A stretch of 64,000 nt of DNA from Neurospora intermedia (taxonomy: Eukaryota; Ascomycota; Sordariomycetes; Sordariales; Sordariaceae): contig BTPP01000001.1 in the NCBI GenBank assembly GCA_037102815.1, positions 2,071,001-2,135,000 on the forward strand. The letters run 5' to 3'. The first letter of the stretch is position 1. The number at the start of each line of letters is the position of its first letter. The position numbers were made by a program, and so were the translations under genes. Of the stretch, positions 13,101 through 24,531 are shown one piece after another. The notes beneath the pieces are model-generated. The model had not been told where the DNA came from. It saw only the letters and a program-made list of their open reading frames with translations, and searched no databases.

Positions 13101-15299
13101 TAAACTTATAAATAAAGGAATCGTATTCAAATAGACTAAAAAGTATAATATAGCCTTCCAACTCCTTAAATGCTTATTTATATATACGCTTATCCTTATA
13201 AAGTTTAACCCCAATTGTAAAACCTTCCTAAAAGTGGATTATAATAGCTATATATTCGGAAGCGTACTAATATAAGAAGTAAATAACGGTACCCAACGCG
13301 TTATAACCTTCTACTTTAGGAAGTTTTTTATAACTGAATATAATTACCCTATTTATAATAAAGAAATATTAACAATTATCTCCTACTTCGAAGAATAGTC
13401 TATAGAATTATATAATTATAAAGCCTTTACTATCCTTACCGACTATTATAATTTAAAATACTTTATAGAGCGTTAGAGCCTTTCTAAATAATAAATTTAC
13501 TAAATAAAATACTTATTATAATTTAATTTCTATTTTATTTACTACCCGGGTAAAAAGGTTGTAGTTTTAAACGTATTATCCTATAAAAATTAAAACCGGC
13601 CCTCCGATAAGGATTAGAAGGTTAGGAATATATAGTTTATTCCCGAAGTAATTTTATAAATATATATCCGAATCTCTACTTTTATTATCTCCCCGATAAA
13701 GAGCGTATAAGTATTTAAAGATCCGGATTTGTAATAATTTTAGGATTAAACCGTCTACTTCAATTCTACGTACTAAACCGCCCTATACGGAGTTAAGGAG
13801 AATGTTCGAACTTTTATATTATTATTTTAATTGAAAATTCAAATTACTAATTACTTTATAAATAAATTAGGCCGACTATATTATAAAGGGCGTTTCTAAA
13901 TTCTAAGGACCTTAGCTATATCCGAAGCTATAATATTCGTAACTATTAATTAAGAATAGTAATTCGACGCTCTCCGTATAGTTATTATATAGAAGATATA
14001 TAAAACCGCGGTACTCGGTTACCTTAGTAAGGAGGGAATAATCTTCGCTCTTTCAAAAAAATATTATTAGCCTTTATTAGGAATTTATATACAATGCTTC
14101 CTATATAATTATTATATTTACAGTTCTATAAAAGTCTAGAGAGACGTAAAGAGAGGCTTTCTATAAATATTAATAACCCCCGACTAATACTATAGAACTA
14201 TCTAAATAGACTTTATTACCGACCTCCCGAACGCTAATAGTAATATATACTTATAAGTTATTAAAAATAAATTAAGTAAGAACGTTATCTTCGAACTAAT
14301 ACCCTCTATAAATGTAAATTTTTATATAGAATACTTCTTTTAATATTTTATACGCTATTATAATTAGTTATATTTAATTATTAGTAATAGAGGTACTAAT
14401 TAAACGGATAAGTTTTAGAAGCGCTTCTATAAATTAATATATATAGAGTAACTCTTTAGTATAACCTATTATTCCTAAATTAACGGTAGTCCCGAGAGAA
14501 TAAACTAGGAAGTATATACTTTCTTTAAAATTTATATTAATTACCTATAGAATAATTAGAACCGCTAGACTCCTATAGCTTAATTAGCGATTAATAGCCG
14601 GATAAATACTTCTATTAGTATAACCCCTTTCTTTACAACTTATAATTATAAAGCGGGCCCTATTATCCCTACCGTCGAAGAATCCTTAAAAGAGCTGCCT
14701 ATTACTTTTATCCCTAAATATAAAATTTATAAATTTATAAAAAAGCTATAGCAAATTTCGGATATATATTAAATTACTATAATTATAGTTACCTAATAAT
14801 AAGAGAAATTCGTAAACTATTCCAAATAACCGGCCGAATAATTTTAAATCGGAAATAAAATTTAGTTTAACTTCAAAAATTATAGCTCTATGCGCCCCAA
14901 GAAGAAATTCGATGTAATTTATATTAAATATACTATTTTTAAAATTTTATCCCTATATATAATTGAATTTAAAGGGCTACTATCGGTAATTTATAATATT
15001 TTCTACGTTAACCTCCTCCGTAGAACCGCCGAAAACCCTCTGCCCAGATAGTATACTATAGATTTATAACCCCTAACTATTATAATCGAAGGAGAAAAAG
15101 AGTAAAAGGTAAAATAAATTCTTTATATAAATAATTTTAAAGAGAAGGGAGGGCGTATAACTTATATAATTTATATAAAATAGAAGGGTTTTAAAGAAAT
15201 TACTTAGGAATTATTTAAAGAATTCTTAAAAATAATCGTATTTAATAAATTTAAATAGAAGTATGGACCTACAAATATAAATAATAGATTATTAAAATA

Positions 15300-17397
15300 A
15301 TATTAGCGCGAAGGAATTATTCGTTTTAGTAAGTATAAGAAAAGTTAATTATAGTTAAAAGTTTAAGCCCCTTTCCCCCTTACTATAGAAAAGATATAAG
15401 GAGGCTAATTCTTTACTTAAATATAATTAATTTATAAAAGTATAAAAAATAAAAAACTGAAGGAAGAGTACGGTTATAATAATAAATTTTACTTGCGGAT
15501 TTCGCCCTCCTTTAATATTTTAGTATTAATAAAAGTATAATTAACGGGAACCTCTTCTTTTATATTACTAGCTAGGGAAGTAAAATTAATAAGAAGGTCG
15601 ACCTTTATATTATTATTAGTAGTACTAGGAGTATAGGGCAGAATAATTATAAAATCGATAGTAAAATTAATTAGAAGAGTAATTTAAATATAAATAATAG
15701 AATAAATTTAGTAGAGGGGCGAAGTACTAAATAATCCCTAAATTCCCTCCTTAACCGAACTATATTTATTTAGCTTTAATACCGGAAGGAATAATTCCTT
15801 TTAAACCTATAAATTAATTACCTATATATAGAGACCGTTTATAATGCGACGTAAAAATTTAACGTTATTATAAACGCTATTTATATCGCTAATAATATAT
15901 TATAAAGATTTTAAATAAGTATAAATATTATTAAATTCGGTAAAGGTAGCGAAGTTAGTACTAGCGATAGAAGGGGGCGTAATAAAATCGTTAGAAGCGG
16001 GCGGATTAGTAATTATAGTAATTATATTAAGGTTAGAGAGGAGACGGTTAATAATTGTATTATTAAATTAACTATAGGCAGAGAGACAGTTATTATACTC
16101 TAAAATTTCTATAATTAAAATTATATCCTTATATATAATAATAGTAGTACTCTTAGCGTTAAAAGTAGGGTATCCTTATAATTTCTAATCGTAGTAAATA
16201 AATTAAATTATATTAGGAGTAAGGAGATAAGCTTTATTTAATTCTACTTTATATATAATATACTTTGTATTGGAATCGAAGTTAGTACCTACGTATTTAT
16301 AGTTACGAAAGAGATAAAACTAGTATTAAGAAGTAATTGGACTATACTTTTCGGTTGTAATAAAGCCCTTGTAATAAATTATTTTCTTCTATATATTTAT
16401 ATAAATAGAAGGTAAAATATTATAGTATATAACGGTAGGGTTATTTTTAATAGTACGGGCTTTAATTCTACCCTAATAAATAGAAGGACTATTAAAAATT
16501 TTGTTCTCTTCGTCTTCCTCCTTAGGAATAGCGGTAAATTAAATAGTAGGGGCCGGGATAAATATAATAGTAAGTATAAAAGTAAAATAAATAATAATAG
16601 TAAGAGTAAGAATATAAAGAGTAGCGGACGTAGGTTCGATGGGTATAAAGGCGGGAATAGGAATAAACGTAAGAATAAGAATAGGATTTTAATTAGGAAG
16701 AACGTTAAAAGAGTTAAATTTATACTATAGTAGTAAAAATAGGTAATTACTATAAGGGTAACTATAAAGCTGCTAGGGAGATTAGTAATAGCCTGGGAAT
16801 TAATTATACGCTAAAATATAGTTAGGCTAAACTTTAATAAGCGAAAAAGAGGGTGTAATAAGAGGAATAATGAAGGATAGTATAAGAATAATTAGTATAG
16901 GAATAATTAGGGGAACGGCTATAATAGGAATAGTCGGGGCGGGGAATTACGAAATAGAAGTAGTAATTTCCTATTCGCGCTATTAAACGAGGAATTATTT
17001 ATATTACAAATTATTAAAAGATATTATAAGGGCTATATAAGAGTTAGAATTAAAAATATAAGGGTATAATAATAAATTTACTATTAATATTAAGGGTAGG
17101 CGTAATTTTACAATATTTAAAGGAAGGGTTGGAGGTTAGGGAGGAAGAGGAGAAAGAGAGAGAGAAAGGGAAAGAAGGAGGGGGAGGGTTAAAAAAAAAA
17201 GAAGAAAGTATATAATAAAAGGAAGAGTATAGAAGGTAGAAGAAGGCTAGACGCGTAAGAAAATTCCGCCGGCGTTAGGGTAAGTAGAAATAACTACCGG
17301 GCGGATAGAATTATATAGAGACGGAAGGTACGCAATTACTTATATATAGTTATTAGTAACGCTTATACTGGGGCTAGTACGGAGAGGAGGGGGCTAA
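15300..17397. other. Long non-pol 3' region of the Ty3/gypsy fossil
   Basis: About 2.1 kb separate the chromodomain-like remnant from the right LTR. No pol-type motif is seen in it. Its right half is markedly purine-rich on the plus strand (about 17,100-17,250). It could be an unusually long 3' untranslated region, an additional gene remnant, or a nested insertion. No repeats marking an insertion were found. Confidence 0.5.
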
Positions 17398-17635
17398 TAT
17401 TATAGGGCTGCCGCCCTAGAGGTTATATCGGGCTCTACAGCCCGACTACTACTGTGGCCCAGCCCGTAGCTTACAATAGTACTACTCCGCTGTAGCGCTA
17501 ATTACGTGCTTGCAGCCCCCTTTAAAAGGCTGCCGCCGCAAGCTCTACTTACAGACCTTTCCCCCTTTCCTCTTCATAGAACCTTATCGATCACTTAGGT
17601 ACAGTACCTATATATACTCTACTGTCCCCCTTACA
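17398..17635 (+). repeat. Right LTR of the Ty3/gypsy fossil
   Basis: It is 238 bp long, the same length as the left copy, and is followed at once by the CGATT target duplication. A purine-rich tract precedes it by a few bases. Confidence 0.85.
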
Positions 17636-17640
17636 CGATT

Positions 17641-20275
17641 ATATAATTATAAGTAACTTTTATATTTAATTAATAATTTCTAATTACTATTTTAAAATAA
17701 ATTATTATATTAATATAGAAGTCCTTATATATATTTATAGTATAGATTTTAAGTAAGTATTAATACTTTTATAAATTTTAATTCTAAAGTTCTATAATTT
17801 ATAATAGCCGTTAATATATTATATATAATTCGGCCTGGGTATTATCTATCCTTTATATTATTATTATTATTAATTTAAACGCTCTTAAATCTATTTAAGA
17901 TAGAACTTTCGGAAAGTTTTAAATAACTTTTACCAAGGTATATAGATTTCGAATCGCTAATAGATATAGTAGTAGATTTACTATCTATTTATTTCCTATA
18001 TAGAAGCTTTACTTTCGTTATTATTTAAGGATTTAAAAATATATTTAAATTCTATTAAACGGTCCTTAAAGGTATCCGGATCTAATCTTTTATAAATGCT
18101 AAATCTATATCGAATATCTTCCAAACCCTTTTGTATAATAATAAACCCTTCCTATTATAATTAAGTAAGAAGGTCCTTATTATTTAAGTATAGTTGAAAG
18201 AAGAATTCTTTTACTCTATAATCTAATTTATTGTTGTGTAATATCCGCTTTTATTGAGGTATAATATTATTTCGTCGGAGAAATTTATTAATTGTATTAC
18301 AAATAGTATTAATATTATAATTTCGGAGGAGTTTCTATAAAATTACTAATATTAGAGTATCCTTCTCGTATATCTCCTTAATCTACGGGAAATAATCGTT
18401 GAGGTTCTATACTACTTTCGGCATTATAATAAATAAATAGAATAAAGTTTTAATATTATATAATAAGAATAGTTTGGAGATGAAGGGAATCCTCCTATTA
18501 ATATAGGAATAGAAGGTTAAGGAGAGAGAGAAATAACTTTATTACCTTTTTCCTATATAAAAGAATTATATAAATAAAAATAGTAGGTAACTTCTTATAT
18601 ATATTCCTTATATGTATATATATATATATTTTAATAGTAAAAGTATTTTATTATATTATATATTATAGTATAATTTTAAAATAAGTATTTAAATTATATA
18701 TATTGGGAAAGCTTTTTATATTATTATATAGTTTATTTAATATTAATCTTTAAATTATTATAATATAATTATTTATTATTATTAATAATATATAATTAAA
18801 TATTTAAAACTCTTTTATTAGTATATTTTATTATTCTATTTTTGTAATTATTATAAATAAATTCTATCTTTTATAAAATAAATAAAGGATCTATTAGGAA
18901 TTTTAATAATATAATACTATAAATATTATATATATATTTTGAATATACAAGCTGTAGTTTAATAAGTATATATAAAACGTTATAAAACGTTATATTTATA
19001 TAAATTATTTAAATTTAAAAATGGAAATTACCTTCTATAGAAAAAGAAAAGAATGTATTTAAATATTCTATATAAAATAATATTGTGAATTTTATATATA
19101 TATATATATATATATATTTTGAATATAACGATTATACTTTAAAAATTATATATATATCGTAATTTCTATTTTAAATTTTTTTAGATTTAAATATAATAAA
19201 GTAAATATATAATATACAAATTTTTTCCTTTTAAAAAGAATAATATAAAAATTCTATAAGAATCTTTATTTTATAAATATTTCTTCTACTAAACTAGTAA
19301 ATACTATTTTATATAAATATAATTTTAATTCTTTTTCTTTTAAAAAAAATTTATATTATTATATAAAAGATCTGATTTTTTTTTTATTTATCACTTTTAT
19401 AAAAAATATAATATAAAATTCAGTAATATAATACGATGTATATTAATAAAAATTGTAAACCCTAGACCCGAATTAATAAAACTATACTAATTTAACTACT
19501 AGCGAGATTCCAATTCTATATTAATTACCTTTAAAATACAAACTAATTTAACGTTAAGCGCCTCCTTTACTTAACTATCTATTAAACCCTACTATTCGCT
19601 TATTTTCTTTCTTATTTCCGTTTAGTCCTATTCCTCCTTTACTATTATATAATTAGTATATTACTATTACTCGTTTTTAAATTATTCCCTAACGTACCTT
19701 TATAGTACGTATAGTCCTTACTACGATTTTAATATATATAATTAATATATATTCCCTTCAAAAAATTTCTACGGAGGACGAAGTAGATATTAGTAGGGCC
19801 GAAATTACGTAAATTACTATATTTATTATAAATTTAAGTATTATATTTAGGGATTGTAAAGAGATAATATATAATAATAGAAGTATAATCTGTATTATTA
19901 TAAAGAGGCTAAATAAATAATTTAATACTATAAGTAAAAATCGCCTTCCTAATTTAAAAGTAATATAGCTCCTTCAAATAAAATTAGTTTTAATTAAATA
20001 AAATTTAAATTAATTATAAGGGAAGTACTTACAATTATATTATAATTAAGAATATTCTTATAGTATTATTAAAGAATAATTATAATATTATTAAATTAGT
20101 AAATTCGGACTTATTTAATAAAGAAATTAGTAACTTTATTATTACTTAGCTTAGATTTGTATTTAATAGGCGGCGCTTCGTACGGAGTATTATTATAAAT
20201 AAAATCCTTGTAAGGGAAGTTCTTATTAGGTATATTTGTAGTATTATTGCTTATTTTATTGTAGGTATAGCGTAA
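17641..20275. other. AT-rich RIP-damaged relics up to the euchromatin boundary
   Basis: Very AT-rich DNA with almost no CA or TG. It includes (TA)n at about 19,098-19,120 and long A/T runs between 18,600 and 19,430. The part 19,440-20,275 has a little more GC and could be a transposase-gene relic, but no motif is clear. The part next to 17,641 is probably the continuation of the repeat interrupted by the chromovirus. Confidence 0.5.
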
Positions 20276-22074
20276 TTACAATGTAAGAGTAATTGATAAT
20301 ACGTAGGAGAGGAAATTGAATGCGACGTGCGAACGTAGGGTTGTAGGATGTAAGCGGCAAGCGTAAGTATAAGTACTGAGCGTACAAACGGAAGGTGAGG
20401 GGTGCGAGTAATTGAGCTCCCAGGTGTTAAGTGGGGAAAAATACAGTTGGGCGTTTATATTGCCGTAACCTTGCGGTACGTACCGCACATTGAGGTCCTA
20501 CGTTCAAGGAAGTGTGGAGGCTTCCCCACACGCCTCTTTTGCGCTGTCCCCACATGGAGTGAGATGGTCTTCGGTCATCAAAAACATCGTCATCGTCACT
20601 GACATGAACATTCTTTCTCTAACTCATTTGGCAGTAGTTGGCTGGCCTGCTGTCATACGCTTGTACTCAATCAAGCTATGGACTGTCTGGTTCAGCACTC
20701 CGAACGCCGTTATCGCTCAACTGTCCTGGTTTATGTTCCGAGTCGTCGCATGATGGCGGCCGTCACGGGGATGGGATTGTCCAACGCATTGAACACAGCA
20801 TCCCGAACCTTTTTCTAGACGAGGCCTTCTCCGATGTTCTAAACGCTGAATTATGTGAGGTCCTTCGGTTCTCAAGTCAGGGCACCCTCGTCCCCGAATA
20901 TTGGACAGTCACTCCCCTCCCGCTTTCCCCCATACCACCAGCCAACCGTTGACGAGCAACTCCCACATTCTCAACGGCCTCGTCCAGCCATTGCCTGCCA
21001 GCCAAGGACGGGACGTGATGCAGGACAGAAAACGCATTTGACGCTCTCCAGACTTCCTCGCGCCCCGAGAGATGCCGTACCCGGGTTCTTCTGCATCAGG
21101 CTACATACATGCCTCCGTCCTCGCTCCCTGTCTGCCACGACCACGGCTTGTACGGCTACGTAGTCTAGCGAGTAAGGGGCCATTTGGCCTTGTCCCATTT
21201 TCTCCAAACGCAGTGACGGGCTGGCCAAGTGGGCCGTTGGCCAATTGCTGTGTTGTCAGCTTGATGCCCAAACCCTTTGATCAAACCCCACGAACCGCCC
21301 CGGCACCGCTGAATGGGCGAGGCGACCGTCTCAACGTCAAGCTGCGGCAGGTGGGTTTGGCGTGGACTGATCTTCCATAGCACTGGCTGCTATAGGCTGC
21401 ATGCATGTGCATCGAGAGACCATGATCTGTGTGCGTCTGCTCCTCCGTCCTGGTTGCTCCGAGTTTTCGGTCTTTTCTCTCCACCTTCTTTGTTATCTCG
21501 CTGTGTGAGCTGGATCGTGTGGTGATGGTGCGGTACTAGCAAGCTTTGACAAGCTCGACGGCAGCTCCGGTTGCATCCCACCTCCCACCATCATGTCCTC
21601 GTCTTGGTCCTGATTGGACGTCTCACCACTCTCCAGGACGTGTCTGCCAACTTCTAGCGCTGGACGCTACATGACATCTCAGTTCCGAGTGGAAGATCTC
21701 TGGTGTGGTCACTCCATCAGGTCCGGTAATTGAGGAGTTGACTTGGCCGTCGTGCAGACTTTTACCCCTGGTGATGTGGGCGTCCCGTCTCCTACTTATG
21801 CCCGTCCGTCTCCCAGCGTGGGATCGGTTCGTTTTATCACAAGATCCTTTTCCAGTGAATCGAGAATTCCATTCGCTGTTTGCTTCACCATAAGAAAAAG
21901 AACGCAGACTGCCTGGACTACGTGGTCCTGTCAAACCGAGATCGCACTTGAAGGTCGTATTGCCCCTGGCTTTCTTACACGAGGGCGTCGTACCTGCTTT
22001 AGTCAACCGGAGGTCCACTCCTTCCGTGTTTCTCTTTTGGTTAGGTCTCAAGGTATTGTCTTGTCTTCGCCATA
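20276..22074. other. Normal-composition stretch without a recognisable gene
   Basis: Composition becomes balanced within a few tens of bases of 20,280. Several overlapping frames of 60-140 codons exist on both strands, but none resembles a protein and none shows a convincing exon-intron structure. The right end must contain the promoter and leader of the gene starting at 22,075. Confidence 0.5.
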
Positions 22075-23508
22075 ATGCCAGGAAGACATCGCGCCTATAC
22101 TATCGAGCAACCGGCGAAGGGGTTCAAGTGGTTCCCATGGAAGCGGGAAAAGAAAGTGGTGGTCGAGCCTGTGCAGGTGTGGTCAGATTGGGTGTTAAGT
22201 GAAGATGGAACCTACTTCTATCGAGCCAGGAAATTGGCTGACGGTAAGCCCTTGAAATCCTTCCTTGTTGTACCCCAGCTGATTTTTCTTGCAGGCACTT
22301 GGGGAGATTATGAATACACAGAGGGTTACTACATGGGAGGTTATGCGGGGGAATATGCCGGAGGGTATGCCGGAGGTTATGCGGATGGGTATATGGGAGG
22401 TATAGAGATACCCCAGGAGAAGGAATACCACCCGGCAGTTGCGGTCAGCCCTTGGAAACTCCCTGAAGAGCCCGTTGCGATCATGCCAGAGAGCTCCGAG
22501 GTCATAGAGGATGCAGAACCCAGGTACGCGGAGATCGCAGAGTCAGAGCCCATTGGAGAGTTTTCGGTCGCAGATGAGGAGGAACAACATCAAGGCACTA
22601 CCACCAACGCCACCTCAGTCTCGGGTGATGATGCTTTTGACAACCCGTCAGAAGACGACGGCTACCGTGAAAGCGAGCCCTTACCGACCGTGCAAGAAAC
22701 GGAGCCCATGGTGTTCACTCACGAACCAGAACCCTTTCGAGCCTTGTCCCCAGTGCCAACATTGCGACGAGAGTACAAACCGAGGCGAAGACATACAACC
22801 GGGGCCGACACTAGGGTCCCAGCTTCGTACCACCGTCCGCGAGTTCCCCATCGGCATACATTCAACGAAGGCCAAAATGAAGGCCACAAAGACAGTCACA
22901 GCCAAGATCATCACCACCACAGACGCACCAAAAGTCACGACTCGAACCACAAACAGCCGCTCCTATTCTCCATCTTCTATGCCGTAACCAAAACCCATGC
23001 CGGCCCCCAAATCCGCCGCATGCCCTCCGCTTCACCCCATCGATCCTCCACACGCGGCAAATCAACAACACGCACCTCCACCCGCCCCTCAACCGCCACA
23101 TCCTCCTCATCTTCCCGCGCCCCCTCAGCTTCAGTAAGCAAGCATCAAGACAATACCAGTACCAGAGTTGCCGTCCCCAAAACATCTACCCAAAAACCAA
23201 CGACAAGGAAACCACCAGTCACTGCCAGGCCAACAAAGCCCAAGAAACCACCAGTACCCACAGCAAGCGAGACCACTGTCGTCGTGCCCCTCGACACGGG
23301 CGTGCCGTCTGTGATTGCGCCGCCGGGGAAAGCGACGATCACCAAGACGAAGAAGTTTAATTCCAAAATTAAGAGCGAGAAGGAAATGAAGGTGGATAGT
23401 AAGAAGATGATTAAGGGGTGGTTGGCGGGGATGGAGCCAGGGGCGGAAGACAAGAAGATGAAGGGTAAGGGCAGTGGGAGAGAAAGAGGGAGGAGGATGA
23501 CGAAGTGA
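22075..23508 (+). CDS. Repetitive Ser/Thr/Pro- and Lys-rich protein of unknown function
   Basis: Two exons (22,075-22,243 and 22,295-23,508) give 460 residues. The 51-base intron has a GTAAGC donor and TTGCAG acceptor. It is also in frame if retained, but splicing joins DG to TW cleanly. The N-terminus (about 1-60) has aromatic and basic residues around WFPWKR and a short WSDWVLSEDGTYFYRAR segment. Residues about 65-95 are short Gly-Tyr repeats of the type GGYAGGYA. The middle is acidic, and the second half is Ser/Thr/Pro-rich, then strongly lysine-rich at the C-terminus. No signal peptide or membrane segment is evident. I do not recognise the family. Low complexity suggests a largely disordered protein. 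It is the first gene inside normal DNA from the RIP boundary. It converges with the gene at 24,532-26,391. Confidence 0.7.
   Translation: MPGRHRAYTIEQPAKGFKWFPWKREKKVVVEPVQVWSDWVLSEDGTYFYRARKLADGKPLKSFLVVPQLIFLAGTWGDYEYTEGYYMGGYAGEYAGGYAGGYADGYMGGIEIPQEKEYHPAVAVSPWKLPEEPVAIMPESSEVIEDAEPRYAEIAESEPIGEFSVADEEEQHQGTTTNATSVSGDDAFDNPSEDDGYRESEPLPTVQETEPMVFTHEPEPFRALSPVPTLRREYKPRRRHTTGADTRVPASYHRPRVPHRHTFNEGQNEGHKDSHSQDHHHHRRTKSHDSNHKQPLLFSIFYAVTKTHAGPQIRRMPSASPHRSSTRGKSTTRTSTRPSTATSSSSSRAPSASVSKHQDNTSTRVAVPKTSTQKPTTRKPPVTARPTKPKKPPVPTASETTVVVPLDTGVPSVIAPPGKATITKTKKFNSKIKSEKEMKVDSKKMIKGWLAGMEPGAEDKKMKGKGSGRERGRRMTK
22244..22294 (+). other. 51-base phase-1 intron, in frame if retained
   Basis: Donor GTAAGC and acceptor TTGCAG. 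The branch site is probably GCTGATT about 15 bases before the acceptor. Because it is 51 bases long and has no stop, retention would insert 17 residues. Confidence 0.8.
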
Positions 23509-24531
23509 TGAATGGGGTTGTGAAAGGATAGGCTCTTTGAGGGATGACTTTGGTTCATGAATAATGGCTGATGAATTCACAAGGATCACGAGGATTTACG
23601 AGATAATGATAATAGAGGCCGGACGGAAATTGGGGGTTAGCATAACGGACGCTGGAGTTTTATTGGTTTGTTTGCAATTGGTTCGTGTTTCTTCTTGAAT
23701 TACTCCCCTCAAAGACATGGCAGCCGGTAAAAGATGGCTGGAACATGAAGCGGCGGCAGGAGTCCACTCGGATTCCGTCTGGTCCCACACCTGGTTTTTC
23801 CCTATTCGTCTTCATGGCCACCAATGAACATTGGAACCTGGGATCCGAAGAAGCAAGAGCATGAGCAGAAAGGTCGCTATCTCATTGGGTGTAGCAGGCT
23901 GAAGAGCGTTGAAAGGCGAAGGCCTGGCATGTTTATTCTACACGTCCGGTCCGTCTTATAGTGTCGTCTTTTCAGTCCCCGATGAGGTCAGTTGAGCTTC
24001 TCCTCCTTCTTGTGGAGCAAATTCTGGAGAGTTCCGGTGATTTAAGCGGCTGTGGTTGCGGGGTGGTTGACTGATCACGCATAACCCGTCTTTTGCTAAG
24101 TACCATAGGACAGCAGACGAAGTGTAGGGACTTTCAACGAACGTTTCTTATTTTTTTTTTCTGCGTGTTTATTTAGTGTATAGGCGGATACGGTGATGAA
24201 CAGTCATGATAAATGCCACTTGACGAGAGCGCACGTCTCATAGTATATACTGCTGGCTTCGGACCAAGCATCTACCGATTGATATAATCAAGCGTGGAAA
24301 GTTCTATAGCAATGATGCCTTATATAGCTCTGCTCATCAGGCTTTTAACGTTCCCCTTCACCTACTTTTCATCTCCTCTTTAGCTTCTCTTAGCGTTGCT
24401 CCTCTTCAGATCTTCTTCATCTCTCTCTTCATCTCTCCTTCACCTCTCTCTTCATCTCTCATTCGCTTTGCGTTCACTCATCTTTTCACTTTCTTTCTTC
24501 TAATCCCATTAACCACTCCCCTCGTTGATCC
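23509..24531. other. Convergent 3' intergenic region
   Basis: It lies between the 3' ends of two convergent genes. I see no gene. The right part holds a CT-rich repeat annotated separately. Confidence 0.6.
24415..24463. repeat. CT-rich minisatellite, unit about CTTCATCTCTCT
   Basis: Four imperfect tandem copies of a 12-base pyrimidine unit lie just downstream of the minus-strand gene's stop codon, probably within its 3' untranslated region. Confidence 0.7.

Larger units (their letters stand above)
9863..17635 (+). mobile_element. Fossil Ty3/gypsy LTR retrotransposon (chromovirus type), broken
   Basis: A 7.77-kb element is bounded by two 238-bp direct LTRs (9,863-10,100 and 17,398-17,635) and a perfect 5-bp target duplication, CGATT (9,858-9,862 and 17,636-17,640). 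Plus-strand remnants appear in the order expected for Ty3/gypsy: a gag region with a CCHC-like knuckle (about 11,335-11,395), protease (about 11,640-11,700), reverse transcriptase (about 12,560-12,900), RNase H (about 13,180-13,500), integrase (about 13,900-14,600) and a chromodomain-like stretch (about 15,170-15,245). A purine-rich stretch lies just before the right LTR. The structure looks whole, but the coding part is heavily RIP-damaged with a great many breaks and is certainly dead. The two LTRs differ almost only by transitions, so RIP rather than age explains most divergence and dating is unsafe. Confidence 0.85.

Noticed and set aside
20402-22051. Many overlapping 60-140 codon frames on both strands
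   Set aside because: None shows family similarity. They overlap one another and are what balanced-composition DNA gives by chance.
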